Origin: Exiguobacterium sp. J17977
GTDB lineage: Bacteria > Bacillota > Bacilli > Exiguobacteriales > Exiguobacteriaceae
Direction: 5' to 3'
Assembly (NCBI RefSeq): GCF_018616375.1
Contig: NZ_JAEQBB010000001.1
Span: 248,001-312,000 of the forward strand
DNA: 64,000 nucleotides
Below, one piece after another: positions 50,075 through 59,623 of this stretch; the stretch's first letter is position 1; every line of letters starts with the position of its first letter. The notes beneath the pieces were generated by a model. It did no database searches, was not told the DNA's origin, and worked only from the letters and a program-made list of their open reading frames with translations. Made by a program: the position numbers and the translations under genes.

Positions 50075-51901
50075 ATGTCAGTGAAACAGAAGTGGACAGC
50101 GTTGCGGAACCGTTTGAACGTCCGGCGCTTTCAATGGAAACCGAAACGACGAAAGCCGAGCACGCGTGAAGGAAAACGAATGACCGGGAAGAACCTGACC
50201 ATCCGTCAAAAGTTATGGGGACTCGTCATTCTCGCGCTCCTCATGGTCGCAGGTGTCGGCGGCTACTCGCTCTTGTCGCTCGCTGATGCGAACCGTCAAG
50301 GCGATGACATCGTCAACAACTGGAACAAAGGGCTCGACTACGCCCACGAGCTGAACACGCTCGCGGCGAACTATCGCGCGCTTGAGCTCGAGCATATCGT
50401 GACGGACGACGCGGCCGCGAAAGAAGAATTGATGACCGCGATGAAAGAGATTCGGACGCGCATCAATGAGATTGCCCCGAAATATGAACAGACGGCGACA
50501 GGCGCAACGGACAAGGAGCTGTTCGCCAATTTCAGCAAGCAGTGGGAGATGTATCAGCGCGTGTCGGACAACATGCTCATCTTCAGCACGTCCGGCAACA
50601 ACGGCATGGCCCGCTCGTATTATGACGCCCAGTCCCAATCGACATACGATAACTTCACACAGCGCCTGACCGAGCTCGTCGACTATAACTCGGAAGGCTC
50701 GCAACGTGTCGGCGCCGACATGGAACGTGAGTTTCAACAGTCGCTCATCGCATTGCTCGCCGTGACAATCGGTGCGGTCGCACTGTTATTGTTCCTCGGA
50801 TTGAGCCTATTGCGCTCCATCATCAAACCGATGCGAGTGTTACAAGAGAAATTCGACGAGTTGGCTTCACAGGGCGGTGACTTGACGATGGCTATCCCGG
50901 TCACGTCGAACGACGAGATTGCGCAAGTGAGCCGCTCATTCAACACGTTCCTTGCGACGCTTCGCGACATCATGATCGACGTCGACAAGACGGCAAAAGT
51001 CGTCCTCGTCTCGTCAAAAGAAGTGGCGACGGAAGTGACCGAACTGAGTCGTTATATGGAAGAGACGTCAGGCACGGTCGAGGAGCTGACGGCCGGTATG
51101 GAAGAAACGGCCGCCTCGTCACAAGAGATGAGCGCCTCGACGACCGAGATGGGAAGTTCCATCGATTCCATCGTCGATTTGTCGAACGACAGCGCGACGA
51201 CAGCGGGCGACGTCGAACGTCGCGCCCACGCGATGCGTGAACAAGCCGTCGCATCGAAGACGGAAGCGAACGCCATCATTGAGCAAAAACGCATCGAACT
51301 TGACGAGGCCATCAAAGGGGCGCAGTCGGTCGAAGAAATCCGTGTCTTGACGAAAGCCATCTTGACGATCGCCGACCAGACGAACTTGCTCGCCTTGAAC
51401 GCATCGATTGAAGCGGCCCGGGCCGGAGATGCCGGTCGTGGCTTCGCCGTCGTCGCCTCGGAGATTCGTAAGCTGGCCGAGAATTCGCGCCAGACGGTGA
51501 ACGAGATTCAAGCGGTGTCCACGACGGTCATCGATTCCGTCGCCCGGCTCAATACGAGTTCGGCCGATATGCTGACGTTCCTTGACACGAAAGTGCTCGC
51601 CGATTACGACCGGCTCGAGGAATCGGCCACGCAATACGAGTCGGATGCGAACGTATTCGGACAGACGGCAGAGACGTTCGAGACGAACGCGCTCCAACTC
51701 CGTCATATGACCGACAGCATTCTCCACGTCATCCAAGAAGTCGCGACGACCGTGACCGAAGGGGCGGACGGGACGCAGTCGATCTCGGAGAAGGTCCAGC
51801 TTTCCGTCGAGCGGTTCAACGATGTGCAGACGCGGATGCAGGAGACGGAACAGCGTGCGGTCGAACTGTCGAATCGCGTGTCACAATTTAAATTGCATTG
51901 A
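50075..51901 (+). CDS. Methyl-accepting chemotaxis protein
   Basis: 608 residues. Span 1 (about 51-72), a four-helix-bundle external sensor, span 2 (about 232-252), HAMP, and a cytoplasmic signalling coiled coil with the hairpin [20 protein letters not shown]. It relays ligand binding to CheA/CheW. The start at 50075 follows GAGAGGGGA and gives an unusual Arg/Lys-rich N-terminal extension of 35 residues. A second ATG at 50180 with GAAGGA would give the more typical [12 protein letters not shown] start. Both are downstream of the sigma-D-like promoter. Confidence 0.9.
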   Translation: MSVKQKWTALRNRLNVRRFQWKPKRRKPSTREGKRMTGKNLTIRQKLWGLVILALLMVAGVGGYSLLSLADANRQGDDIVNNWNKGLDYAHELNTLAANYRALELEHIVTDDAAAKEELMTAMKEIRTRINEIAPKYEQTATGATDKELFANFSKQWEMYQRVSDNMLIFSTSGNNGMARSYYDAQSQSTYDNFTQRLTELVDYNSEGSQRVGADMEREFQQSLIALLAVTIGAVALLLFLGLSLLRSIIKPMRVLQEKFDELASQGGDLTMAIPVTSNDEIAQVSRSFNTFLATLRDIMIDVDKTAKVVLVSSKEVATEVTELSRYMEETSGTVEELTAGMEETAASSQEMSASTTEMGSSIDSIVDLSNDSATTAGDVERRAHAMREQAVASKTEANAIIEQKRIELDEAIKGAQSVEEIRVLTKAILTIADQTNLLALNASIEAARAGDAGRGFAVVASEIRKLAENSRQTVNEIQAVSTTVIDSVARLNTSSADMLTFLDTKVLADYDRLEESATQYESDANVFGQTAETFETNALQLRHMTDSILHVIQEVATTVTEGADGTQSISEKVQLSVERFNDVQTRMQETEQRAVELSNRVSQFKLH

Positions 51902-52032
51902 ATTGATGAAGCGGCTGGCCATCTTTGGATGTGCCAGTCGTTTTAGGTTGGTGATTGATTTCGATTGAGCGAGGTATATATATACATAGTGTGAAATCGT
52001 TTTGGCCTTTTTTGCTTAAGGAGGAACAAGAC

Positions 52033-52812
52033 ATGTCTCGAAAAAACTCAATCATCTTAGCAGCGGTCGTGTTTATGGTGATGGGTGTCGTGATGGCCGT
52101 TTCGGCGTTCGGGTTCCAGCTTTATTATGGAAATCCGGAACTGTTGCGCATCGCTATTTTCGGTGAAGTGTTGACGGCTGTTTTCATCGTCTTTTGGATT
52201 CGCAGGAAAGGGTCGTTCGCGAGCGTGGGATTCTCAACGTTAAAAGTACGTGGCCTCGTATGGCTTGTCCCCATCTTTTTAGTCGTCCTCTATCAGTTCG
52301 GGATGATTGTCACTGAATTTATATCGCGATTTGATCAATTATCGGGCTCGACCATTCAATTGTTGGCCATTATTTTCGTGACGACATTGTTCGTCGGATT
52401 CAATGAAGAAGTGACGTTCCGCGGCGTCTTGTTGCGCATGTTGAAACCGGATGTTCACCCATATCGTGCGATTGTGATTAGCGCTCTCTTGTTCTCCTCA
52501 TTCCATCTTCTCAATCTCATCGCGTTCATTCCTCCGGGGGCGATGCTCTTCCAACTTGGGAATACGTTTTTGTTCGGATTATTTTTTGCTCTCGTTGCAT
52601 TGAAGCTGAACAATTTGTGGCCGCTCATTATCTTTCATGCGCTCTGGGATTTTAGCAGCATCGCAGGCGACGTATTAGCTGTCAATTTGACGATTCCTAC
52701 CGTGATCACACAAGTCTTTGTGATCGTTGCGATTGTTGTGCAATTGGTGCTGTTGAGACGACATGATTTATCTCATTTGAAACCGACGCCACTAACATCG
52801 GCTAAAATATGA
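52033..52812 (+). CDS. CPBP-family intramembrane metalloprotease
   Basis: 259 residues with about eight hydrophobic segments. The three CPBP/Abi motifs are present: NEEVTFRG (EEXXXR), FSSFHLLN (FXXXH) and FHALWD. Family members cleave prenylated or signal-like peptides or serve in bacteriocin self-immunity; the substrate here is unknown. The start at 52033 has AAGGAGGAAC upstream; an earlier in-frame ATG (51955) lacks one. It stands alone between two chemoreceptor genes. Confidence 0.88.
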   Translation: MSRKNSIILAAVVFMVMGVVMAVSAFGFQLYYGNPELLRIAIFGEVLTAVFIVFWIRRKGSFASVGFSTLKVRGLVWLVPIFLVVLYQFGMIVTEFISRFDQLSGSTIQLLAIIFVTTLFVGFNEEVTFRGVLLRMLKPDVHPYRAIVISALLFSSFHLLNLIAFIPPGAMLFQLGNTFLFGLFFALVALKLNNLWPLIIFHALWDFSSIAGDVLAVNLTIPTVITQVFVIVAIVVQLVLLRRHDLSHLKPTPLTSAKI

Positions 52813-52822
52813 ACGTGTTTTC

Positions 52823-52855
52823 TAGACCGTTGCCCACAGCTGCGGTCTATTTTTG
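52823..52855 (+). terminator. Rho-independent terminator
   Basis: TAGACCG, a long loop, CGGTCTA and five T, just after the CPBP gene. Confidence 0.7.
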
Positions 52856-53008
52856 TGGCAAAACGAGGGACAGGAAACTAGGAAATGAGGTCAATGTTCA
52901 AATAAATGTGCCAGAAGGTTGGAAAACCGTTTGCGCTATCCGATAAAACCCATGTAGTTCCAAAAAAAGAGAGATAGAGGTGGGAGAGGACGCGTTCCTC
53001 GAAGGATT

Positions 53009-54712
53009 ATGAAACGATTCAATCAACTGTCATTGACTCAAAAATTGTTTAGCGGCATCGGCTTGATTTTGCTGTTCGTCACGATCGGCATGGGTTATAA
53101 CCTATGGACGCTGCAAAATATGACGAGCCAATACGAAGACATGATTTCGCATGATGTCATGAAGATGAAAGCGGCCGACGACTTGTCACTCGGCATGACG
53201 CGTCAAGCGTACGGTGTACGTGGTTATATTCTCGTCCAAAATGACGAACGACGTGCCCAAATCGAACGCGGCGCCAAAGAAAAGAAAGAAGCGCTCGAAC
53301 AATTACTCGCGCTATCGAAGACGGAAGCCGAGACGAAAGAACTCGAGAGCATGCTGTCTTACGCCAACGGCTATGATGATTTGGCGCAAGAAGTCATCGT
53401 CGCGGCCGACAATCAAGACCAGGACAACATCGATCGATTGACGCTCCGCCTCATGCCAGATGTGACAGCATCGATTTCGGAGACGGGTGAACGGTTGCAA
53501 GCCGAGACCGAAGCGACGATTGTCGAGAAACAACAAGAGCTCGAGCGACTTGGCGGACAGGCGTTCCTTTACTCGACAGGGATTGCCCTCCTCATCTTGC
53601 TGCTCACGCTCGGGGCCGGATATATGCTCCAGCGCATGGTGACGGTACCGCTCCGTCAACTATCGAACGAGGTCGGCATCGTCGCTGACGGCGATTTGAC
53701 GCGCGCCGACCTTCAAGCGCTCACACGCGATGAAATCGGTGAGCTCATGATTGGCTTCAACCAGATGAAAGGCAACCTTCGCGAACTCATCGACGAAGTG
53801 AGCCGAAACGCCCAAGAGATCACGGCCCAGTCGGAAGAACTGTACGCGAGCACGGAAGAGATGTCTTCGCAGACAGAAGAGACGACGCGGATGATTGAAC
53901 AAGTCGTCGGCGAAACAATCAACCAGGCAGCGGCGGCCTCGAAGAGCGGGCAAGCGGTCGCAGCGGCCGATGAGGGCGTCGAGCGAATCGCCACATCAAT
54001 CGGGACAATCAGTCAAGACGTCCAGACGAGTCTGAAGCTCGCCGAACGCGGCGAACAGACGATTCAACAAGCGAAACAAGAAGTGCTCGCGCTCGAATCG
54101 GAGACGGTCACGACCGGACAATCGATTACAGCGTTGAAACAACAGTCGGATGAGATCGCCCTCATCACCGAGGTCATCCAATCGATCACCGACCAGACGA
54201 ACCTGCTCGCCTTAAACGCGGCCATCGAAGCGGCCCGCGCCGGGGAGCAAGGAAAAGGGTTCGCCGTCGTCGCCGAGGAAGTGCGGAAGCTCGCGGAACA
54301 GTCGAAACAATCGGCGTCCCAAATTGCGGGCTTAATCGAATCGATTCAAGTCCAGTCGAACGCGGTGCTCGAGCGTCACGCCATCAGCGCCCGCCGCGTC
54401 GAGACGAACACGGCGCTGCTCGAAGAAGCAACGACGTCGTTCCAACAGATCGTCGGGCAATTGCACGCCTCGGTCGAGAATACGGAACAGATTCGTGTTG
54501 CCTCGAGCGAGATTGCGATCACGACGAAACAAGTAGCGACAGCGGCGATTCATATGGCGAGTGACAGTGAAGGCACGGCCGAGACGATGCGCAGCGTCGG
54601 CGAGACGGCCGACGCCCAGCTCGCGATGATTCAAGAGTTGAACGGCGTCGCCGAGTCGCTCGGCAATATGACCGGTGACTTGCAGACGCTCATCGGACGT
54701 TTCCAAACATGA
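53009..54712 (+). CDS. Methyl-accepting chemotaxis protein
   Basis: 567 residues. Span 1 (about 12-31), a four-helix-bundle sensor with long charged helices ([21 protein letters not shown]), span 2 (about 187-207), HAMP, and the signalling domain with [20 protein letters not shown] and [15 protein letters not shown]. The ATG is preceded by GAAGGATT (a GAGGTGGGAGAGG stretch lies further up). A TCCGATAA about 65 bases upstream weakly resembles a sigma-D -10 but has a poor -35. It shares the architecture of the 50075 receptor but is distinct in its sensor. Confidence 0.92.
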   Translation: MKRFNQLSLTQKLFSGIGLILLFVTIGMGYNLWTLQNMTSQYEDMISHDVMKMKAADDLSLGMTRQAYGVRGYILVQNDERRAQIERGAKEKKEALEQLLALSKTEAETKELESMLSYANGYDDLAQEVIVAADNQDQDNIDRLTLRLMPDVTASISETGERLQAETEATIVEKQQELERLGGQAFLYSTGIALLILLLTLGAGYMLQRMVTVPLRQLSNEVGIVADGDLTRADLQALTRDEIGELMIGFNQMKGNLRELIDEVSRNAQEITAQSEELYASTEEMSSQTEETTRMIEQVVGETINQAAAASKSGQAVAAADEGVERIATSIGTISQDVQTSLKLAERGEQTIQQAKQEVLALESETVTTGQSITALKQQSDEIALITEVIQSITDQTNLLALNAAIEAARAGEQGKGFAVVAEEVRKLAEQSKQSASQIAGLIESIQVQSNAVLERHAISARRVETNTALLEEATTSFQQIVGQLHASVENTEQIRVASSEIAITTKQVATAAIHMASDSEGTAETMRSVGETADAQLAMIQELNGVAESLGNMTGDLQTLIGRFQT

Positions 54713-54717
54713 GACGG

Positions 54718-54755
54718 ACCGTCCTTTCCTGTTTTAGGGAAAGGACGGTTTTTGC
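54718..54755 (+). terminator. Rho-independent terminator
   Basis: ACCGTCCTTTCC, loop, GGAAAGGACGGT and five T after the chemoreceptor gene. Confidence 0.92.
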
Positions 54756-54838
54756 GTGTTGTCAGGATTGACGAGAGGGTGTTACGGGAATTGCGGGAGA
54801 GAGACAACATCTCGACTAACGTGAAAAGGGGACACATT

Positions 54839-55585
54839 ATGAAATATACCGTCATCACAGGAGCAAGTTCAGGAATTGGATACGAGGCAGCGAAATTGCT
54901 CGCCAAGCAAGGGAGGTCACTCGTACTCGTGGCACGCCGCCACGACGAGCTTGAGAAGTTGCGGAGCGAAATCAAGGCGATTGCACCGAAGAGCGATGTC
55001 ATCATCAAGGCGAAAGACTTGTCATACAGCGAGAACGTGTACGGGCTGTATGAGTCGCTCGCCGATCTCGACATCGAGACGTGGATCAACAACGCCGGGT
55101 TCGGGGACTCGAATTTCGTGAAGGACGTCGAGGTCGGGAAAATCGAGAACATGATTCGCTTGAACGTGGAGGCGTTGACGGTGCTGTCGAGCCTGTACGT
55201 CCGCGACTATCATAACGTCGAAGGGGCGACGCTGTTGAACGTTGCATCGGTCGTCGGCTATCACATCGCCAAAAAAGGCGTAACGTATAGCGCGACCAAA
55301 TTCTTCGTCAGCGCGTATACGGAAGGGCTTGCTCGTGAACTGATGAACGATGGGGACAAACTGCGGGCGAAAGTGCTCGCGCCGGCTGCGACGGAGACGG
55401 GCTTTGCGAACCGTGCCCGCGAAGAGGACGACTTCGACTATAGCCAAAACGTCGAGAAGTATCATACGGCCGAAGAGATGGCCGGGTTCTTAGTGCAACT
55501 GCTCGAGAGCGATCAAGTCGTCGGCATCGTCAACCACGAGGATTACTCGTTCGAGTTGCGCGGACCGATTCATCCGTATATGTGA
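54839..55585 (+). CDS. Short-chain dehydrogenase/reductase
   Basis: 248 residues. TGASSGIGYEAAKLLAKQG is the cofactor motif, NNAGFG the structural motif, Ser in NVASVVGY and YSATK the catalytic residues. A basic ARRHDE after the second strand suggests NADP preference. The substrate is unknown. AAAAGGGGACAC precedes the ATG at 54839; the longer reading lacks a ribosome site. Single gene with a shared terminator downstream. Confidence 0.9.
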   Translation: MKYTVITGASSGIGYEAAKLLAKQGRSLVLVARRHDELEKLRSEIKAIAPKSDVIIKAKDLSYSENVYGLYESLADLDIETWINNAGFGDSNFVKDVEVGKIENMIRLNVEALTVLSSLYVRDYHNVEGATLLNVASVVGYHIAKKGVTYSATKFFVSAYTEGLARELMNDGDKLRAKVLAPAATETGFANRAREEDDFDYSQNVEKYHTAEEMAGFLVQLLESDQVVGIVNHEDYSFELRGPIHPYM

Positions 55586-55605
55586 TCAAGTCAAACAAGA
55601 AAACA

Positions 55606-55648
55606 AACAGGGGTCCCGTCACCGACATGTGGTGGCAGGACCCCTGTT
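55606..55648. terminator. Terminator between convergent genes
   Basis: AACAGGGGTCC and GGACCCCTGTT enclose a loop with a second short stem. T-rich on the minus side. Confidence 0.8.
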
Positions 55649-55657
55649 CAGATTTAA

Positions 55658-56542
55658 TTAAGATGAACGCATCGAATCCCCGTAGCCCCCGGTCAAGCGG
55701 TGCGTGAGCCGGTGATACCAATAGCGGAGGCGCAAGCGATATACATACAGTTTAGACGTGTTCGGCAAGACGACGTTGTCGATATAATCGGCGAACATGG
55801 CGCGGAACATCTGGTCCTCGCTGTCGTCATACGTCGCGCTCCACATGCCGTGCTCTTCGACCTCGAGCAACATCGCAATCGTCTCATCGTCGAGCTGTTG
55901 ATTGTCTTCCGGCAAGCGTTTGACGAGCATCTCGACCCGATGGCTGCAAATTGATGCATATAGCGAATGGGCGCGCGGGTTGCGCGGGTTGGCGTTCAAG
56001 TACCCGATGGCCACCTTGAGCAGCTCATCGTTCATCTCGAGCGGAATCTCATCGTACACTTGGAAGAACTCGAGTAGCATCGGCACGGTCTCTTCGTTGA
56101 ATCCGGCGAGTCGGACGTAATGCATCAAATGGAGACCGGCCTCCCCGTGAAATTTACGGTTGAAGTAATGGACAGCGATGGCACGCTGGACCATCGGCAC
56201 GTTCGGATAGCGTTCGACGGCACGGAGGAAATGTTGCTCGGCCTCGAACAAGAAATTCGTATCGTCGCTCAAAATCCCGTGGAGGCAATGAATCATGTAA
56301 TGGTCGCCTTTCGCACTCGCGGCTTCGAGCACGTCACGCGCCCGGCCGAACTCGCCTTCGCGGATGAGCGGATAGGCCCGCATCGCCGTGAAGAACGGGT
56401 CGTCCGGGAAGTTCGTCTCACCGCGGACGACGAGCGACTCGATCGCTTCCGCGTTATAGTCTTCAATCATTTCTTCAAGGAGCATCATCTCGAGGAAGGT
56501 GCGTTGAAAGTCTGGATGGTGTAAATCGATGGTGTGTTTCAT
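55658..56542 (-). CDS. Helical repeat (TPR-like) protein, unknown
   Basis: 294 residues, nearly all helical, cytoplasmic, with repeated 34-residue-like units (FFTAMRAYPLIREGEFGRARDVLEAA; FLFEAEQHFLRAVERYPNVPMVQRAIAVHYF) of TPR character. No enzymatic motif. It ends in a basic Tyr/Arg-rich stretch. CGGGAGGG precedes the ATG at 56542. It is divergent from the DUF3221-like gene. Probably a protein-binding scaffold; no partner is indicated. Confidence 0.75.
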   Translation of the reverse strand: MKHTIDLHHPDFQRTFLEMMLLEEMIEDYNAEAIESLVVRGETNFPDDPFFTAMRAYPLIREGEFGRARDVLEAASAKGDHYMIHCLHGILSDDTNFLFEAEQHFLRAVERYPNVPMVQRAIAVHYFNRKFHGEAGLHLMHYVRLAGFNEETVPMLLEFFQVYDEIPLEMNDELLKVAIGYLNANPRNPRAHSLYASICSHRVEMLVKRLPEDNQQLDDETIAMLLEVEEHGMWSATYDDSEDQMFRAMFADYIDNVVLPNTSKLYVYRLRLRYWYHRLTHRLTGGYGDSMRSS

Positions 56543-56667
56543 GGAGGTCCCTCCCGGCGTAAATGAGTGTGGCTTCATTATACCGAGCAATCGGACGTAC
56601 GAGTAGAGTTATTTCAAAAAATGGGAAAAGAAAAGAGAAGGATTTCCGAGGAAATGGAGGGATGGAG

Positions 56668-56895
56668 ATGGTCACGTTCACGGGCTATATCGTCGAACTC
56701 GAGCCGACACGAATCCGGGTTGCACCGAACGTGGATGCCGAGCCGTTCGATGGGATTGTGTTTCATTGGGAAGGCGTTTTGCGAGAGGACGAGACGCCGC
56801 TTGCCGTCGGACAATACGTCCGCGTCGAACACGATGAGAAGATGACCCGCTCGCTGCCACCCCAGGCGACGGCGCATCGGGTCGATGTGCTATGA
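56668..56895 (+). CDS. Small DUF3221-like protein
   Basis: 75 residues, beta-rich: TFTGYIVELEPTRIRVAP and GQYVRVEHDEKMTRSLPPQATA fit an OB-like DUF3221 domain, found mostly in lipoproteins. This copy has no signal peptide. GGAGGG lies 6 bases before the ATG at 56668; a longer reading from 56563 is unsupported. Function unknown. Confidence 0.65.
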   Translation: MVTFTGYIVELEPTRIRVAPNVDAEPFDGIVFHWEGVLREDETPLAVGQYVRVEHDEKMTRSLPPQATAHRVDVL

Positions 56896-56914
56896 TGAGA
56901 CCGAGGTGAACGAA

Positions 56915-57079
56915 ATGGGACAGTCGAATTTCTTATGGATGGGTGTCGTCATCGCCATCAGTGCGCTGATCGTCTGGTTGTTGCAAGACGTGATGCCGTT
57001 TTGGATGTTATCCATCATCCTGCTCCTATTCGGGGCGGCGGTCGGCAACTTGCAGCGACGCACGCGAAAAGACACGTAA
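56915..57079 (+). CDS. Small membrane protein, unknown
   Basis: 54 residues with two hydrophobic segments (about 5-20 and 25-42) and a basic end (QRRTRKDT). CCGAGGTGA precedes the ATG at 56915. It follows the DUF3221-like gene after 19 bases, so the two are probably cotranscribed. No family recognised. Confidence 0.6.
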   Translation: MGQSNFLWMGVVIAISALIVWLLQDVMPFWMLSIILLLFGAAVGNLQRRTRKDT

Positions 57080-57110
57080 AAAGCACGTCATCATTCCGAT
57101 GGCGTGCTTT
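57078..57110. terminator. Bidirectional terminator
   Basis: AAAGCACGTCATC and CGATGGCGTGCTTT form a stem overlapping the end of the minus-strand protease gene and the end of the small membrane protein gene. Confidence 0.75.
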
Positions 57111-58329
57111 CTTCGTCTTCAGCCGGCTCGTCCTTAGCTTCTTCGGTCGCGTCATCGGCGACCGGTTTCTCTTTGGCGGCGGTCGGTGTCTCTTTCTTAT
57201 CAGGTTTGGCGGTGTCTTTCGGCTTGTCTTGTTTCTTGACCGGTGCCGTCGCCTCCGCTTCTTTTTCCTGAGTGGCCGGTTGTTCCGGCTCGACCGGTTC
57301 GGCCGGTTCGGTCACGGGGACATCTGGTTCGGTCGGTTGCTCCGTGACGGGAGGCGCCTCAGGTTCTTCAGCCGGTTGTTCTGGTTCGGCCGGCGGCGCT
57401 TCCTCGACCGGCGGCGCTTCCTCGACCGGTGCCGGTTCTTCCACTGGCGGCTCGGTCGGTGCCGGTGTTTCTGGTGCTGGCTCGGCTTCCGGAGCTGGAG
57501 CTGGTTCCGGTTCAGGTGCCGGAGCGGGTTCGACCGGATCTTCACGTTTCGGGACCGGTGTGATTGGTGCGACCGGTGCAAGTTCAGCGGCCGGGGTACT
57601 CCGCTTTGTCGTCGGTGGTGGGGCCGGTGTGTCCGACTCGAGGAACGACAGCACGTCTTGTTCGAACAAGGCGACTGGGAGTGTCTTCGTCACCAAGTGA
57701 AGACCGAGCACGCGCCAATTGGCCGTGACGATCGGGCTGCCGATGGCGCGGTTCGGTAAATCGAATTCGCGGCGATAGCTATCTTCTTCGAACGTGAGCG
57801 TGCCTTCAATCTGTTCGTTCGGTGCGAGTGTCAATACCGATTCGTCTGGTCCGACAATCGCATGACTGAACGAGAACGGGGTCGCTTTCACTTTTTCGAT
57901 GCGGATGACGGCGATGGCGTCGGTCCGACCGATGACGGTTCCGTTCACCGCCTTATCACCGTGTTTCATCGTGACACGCGTGATGCCGGCGACGTTATGG
58001 GCCGCCGTCAACACGTCTTGTGGGCTAATCAAAAACCCGGTACCTGTGCCGACGGTATACAGGCTATCTTGCAACGTCTCGAGGTCGACGGTGGTGGCAC
58101 CATCGGCTGAGACCGTGTCTTCCGTGATGTTCAAATCGACTTTGTCGGCGAGCGAATCACTCGAGCGCGGGCTGTCGGTAAGATAGGCGTTCGTTAAAAA
58201 CGAGACGAATGCGATGAGTGCGATAACGATAGGGACAGCAAGCCATTTCAAGCGGCGTGGGCGATGGCCACACGTCGGACAAACAGTTGTTTTTGAGCGG
58301 GTCTTCGCTCCGCAGCGTGGACAAGTCAC
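57091..58329 (-). CDS. Membrane-anchored trypsin-like protein with zinc ribbon and Pro/Glu-rich tail
   Basis: 412 residues. An N-terminal zinc ribbon (CPRCGAKTR ... CPTCGHRP) is followed by one span (about 30-48). A trypsin/DegP-like fold comes next, with His in LTAAHNVAG, Asp in RTDAIAVIRIE and a Ser in RAIGSPIV that replaces the usual GNSGGP. About 170 residues of Pro/Glu/Ala-rich low complexity end the protein. The GTG at 58329 is chosen from AAGGAAGGTG. Protease activity is uncertain because the Ser loop is degenerate. The tail may cross or bind the wall. Confidence 0.75.
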   Translation of the reverse strand: MTCPRCGAKTRSKTTVCPTCGHRPRRLKWLAVPIVIALIAFVSFLTNAYLTDSPRSSDSLADKVDLNITEDTVSADGATTVDLETLQDSLYTVGTGTGFLISPQDVLTAAHNVAGITRVTMKHGDKAVNGTVIGRTDAIAVIRIEKVKATPFSFSHAIVGPDESVLTLAPNEQIEGTLTFEEDSYRREFDLPNRAIGSPIVTANWRVLGLHLVTKTLPVALFEQDVLSFLESDTPAPPPTTKRSTPAAELAPVAPITPVPKREDPVEPAPAPEPEPAPAPEAEPAPETPAPTEPPVEEPAPVEEAPPVEEAPPAEPEQPAEEPEAPPVTEQPTEPDVPVTEPAEPVEPEQPATQEKEAEATAPVKKQDKPKDTAKPDKKETPTAAKEKPVADDATEEAKDEPAEDEESTPSE

Positions 58330-58493
58330 GGGATGACACCTTCCTTCTTTACACATAGATGATATGCCTATTCCTCATATGAAGCAGGGGTAAACAAATA
58401 TTTATTGGGGGCATATACATTTATAAGGAAATGGACTGACTTTTTCTAAAACGGGAATGGGTTAAAGTAACGTTTCAGAAAGGGGAAACCGAC

Positions 58494-59621
58494 ATGCAGC
58501 CCTTTTGGACGACCCGTGCCTTCCGTAATGGGATTTGGGTGTTGCTCATCTTGACGATCGTGTTCATGGCGAAGCAAGTCGAGTTCTTGTTTTATCCGAT
58601 CGGCATCTTTTTCGCCACCGTCCTGACCCCGTTTTTGTTCGCCGGCATCTTATTTTATTTGACGGTCGGTCTTGTCGATTGGTTGGAAGGGAAGTTCAAG
58701 CGCCGGTCGCTCGCGATTTTAACGATTTTGTTGCTGTTGCTCCTATTGAGTGTCCTGTTCGTCCTGACGCTCGGTCCGCTCATCACACGACAACTGCTCG
58801 CCTTGCTCGATACGTTCCCGCGCTTTGCCGAAGAGAGTTATCGTCAATTCTTGTTATTGTACGCGCGCCTCGAGGAGTATAGCTGGTTCCGTGAGTACGC
58901 CGAACAGAACGCGACGTCCGTCGAGACGTGGGTCCGTCAATTGGCCGATGCGCTCGGTGTCGTCATCGGCTCGGTCGCCGGTTCGCTCGGCCGTCTGCTT
59001 GCCCTCATCATTTCAGGGCTGTTCACGTTGTTCATCGCCTTATTCTTATACGTCTTCATGTTGATTGACGGCGGCAAGCTCGCGAGTGCAATCGTCCGCT
59101 GGATTCCGCCGACGTATGAACAGGACGCCCGTCACATCCTGCACGATATGCACGAGACGATTAAGCGCTACGTCCGCGCCCAGCTCATCGTCTGTACGTT
59201 CGTCGGTTTCTTCGCCACGCTTGCTCTTTGGTTGCTCGACGTCCCATTCTTCCTGCCGCTCGGTCTGTTCATCTTCGCAACGAATATCATCCCGTATTTC
59301 GGTCCGTTTCTCGGGGCCGCACCCGCCGTCTTGATTGCGTTCATCGATGAACCGGTCAAAGCCATCTACGTCATCATCGCCATCACCATCGTCCAACAAC
59401 TTGACGCCAACGTCATCTCACCGCTCGTCCAAGGCAAATCACTCCGTGTCCATCCCATCACCATCACGCTCGTCCTGCTCGTGGCGGGGCGTCTCGCCGG
59501 TATCGTCGGTATGTTGCTCGCCGTCCCGTTCTACGCCGTCCTCAAAGTCACGTTCCTTAATCTCCAAAAACTATATGCGCTCCGCAAACAGTCGAAGTTC
59601 TCTGATGAAAGGGGCCGTTGA
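58494..59621 (+). CDS. AI-2E-family transporter
   Basis: 375 residues with eight or so spans and the family pattern: long first helices, a charged amphipathic middle (FAEESYRQFLLLYARLEEYS), then the conserved C-terminal block IIPYFGPFLGAAPAVLIAF and SPLVQGKSLRVHPITITLVLL. Members export signals or exchange ions; B. subtilis relatives are YtvI-like. The substrate is not predictable. AAAGGGGAAACC precedes the ATG. The stop is 3 bases before the M20 peptidase start. Confidence 0.9.
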   Translation: MQPFWTTRAFRNGIWVLLILTIVFMAKQVEFLFYPIGIFFATVLTPFLFAGILFYLTVGLVDWLEGKFKRRSLAILTILLLLLLLSVLFVLTLGPLITRQLLALLDTFPRFAEESYRQFLLLYARLEEYSWFREYAEQNATSVETWVRQLADALGVVIGSVAGSLGRLLALIISGLFTLFIALFLYVFMLIDGGKLASAIVRWIPPTYEQDARHILHDMHETIKRYVRAQLIVCTFVGFFATLALWLLDVPFFLPLGLFIFATNIIPYFGPFLGAAPAVLIAFIDEPVKAIYVIIAITIVQQLDANVISPLVQGKSLRVHPITITLVLLVAGRLAGIVGMLLAVPFYAVLKVTFLNLQKLYALRKQSKFSDERGR

Positions 59622-59623
59622 CC

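Noticed and set aside
57100-57560. Repetitive GGTTC/CCGGT-rich DNA that could be taken for a minisatellite or CRISPR-like array
   Set aside because: Irregular periodicity and it encodes the Pro/Glu-rich tail of a supported gene; no constant repeat-spacer structure.
56935-57759. 274-codon Phe/Arg/Gly-rich open frame on the plus strand
   Set aside because: It is the reverse complement of the Pro/Glu-rich tail; the low complexity explains the open frame.
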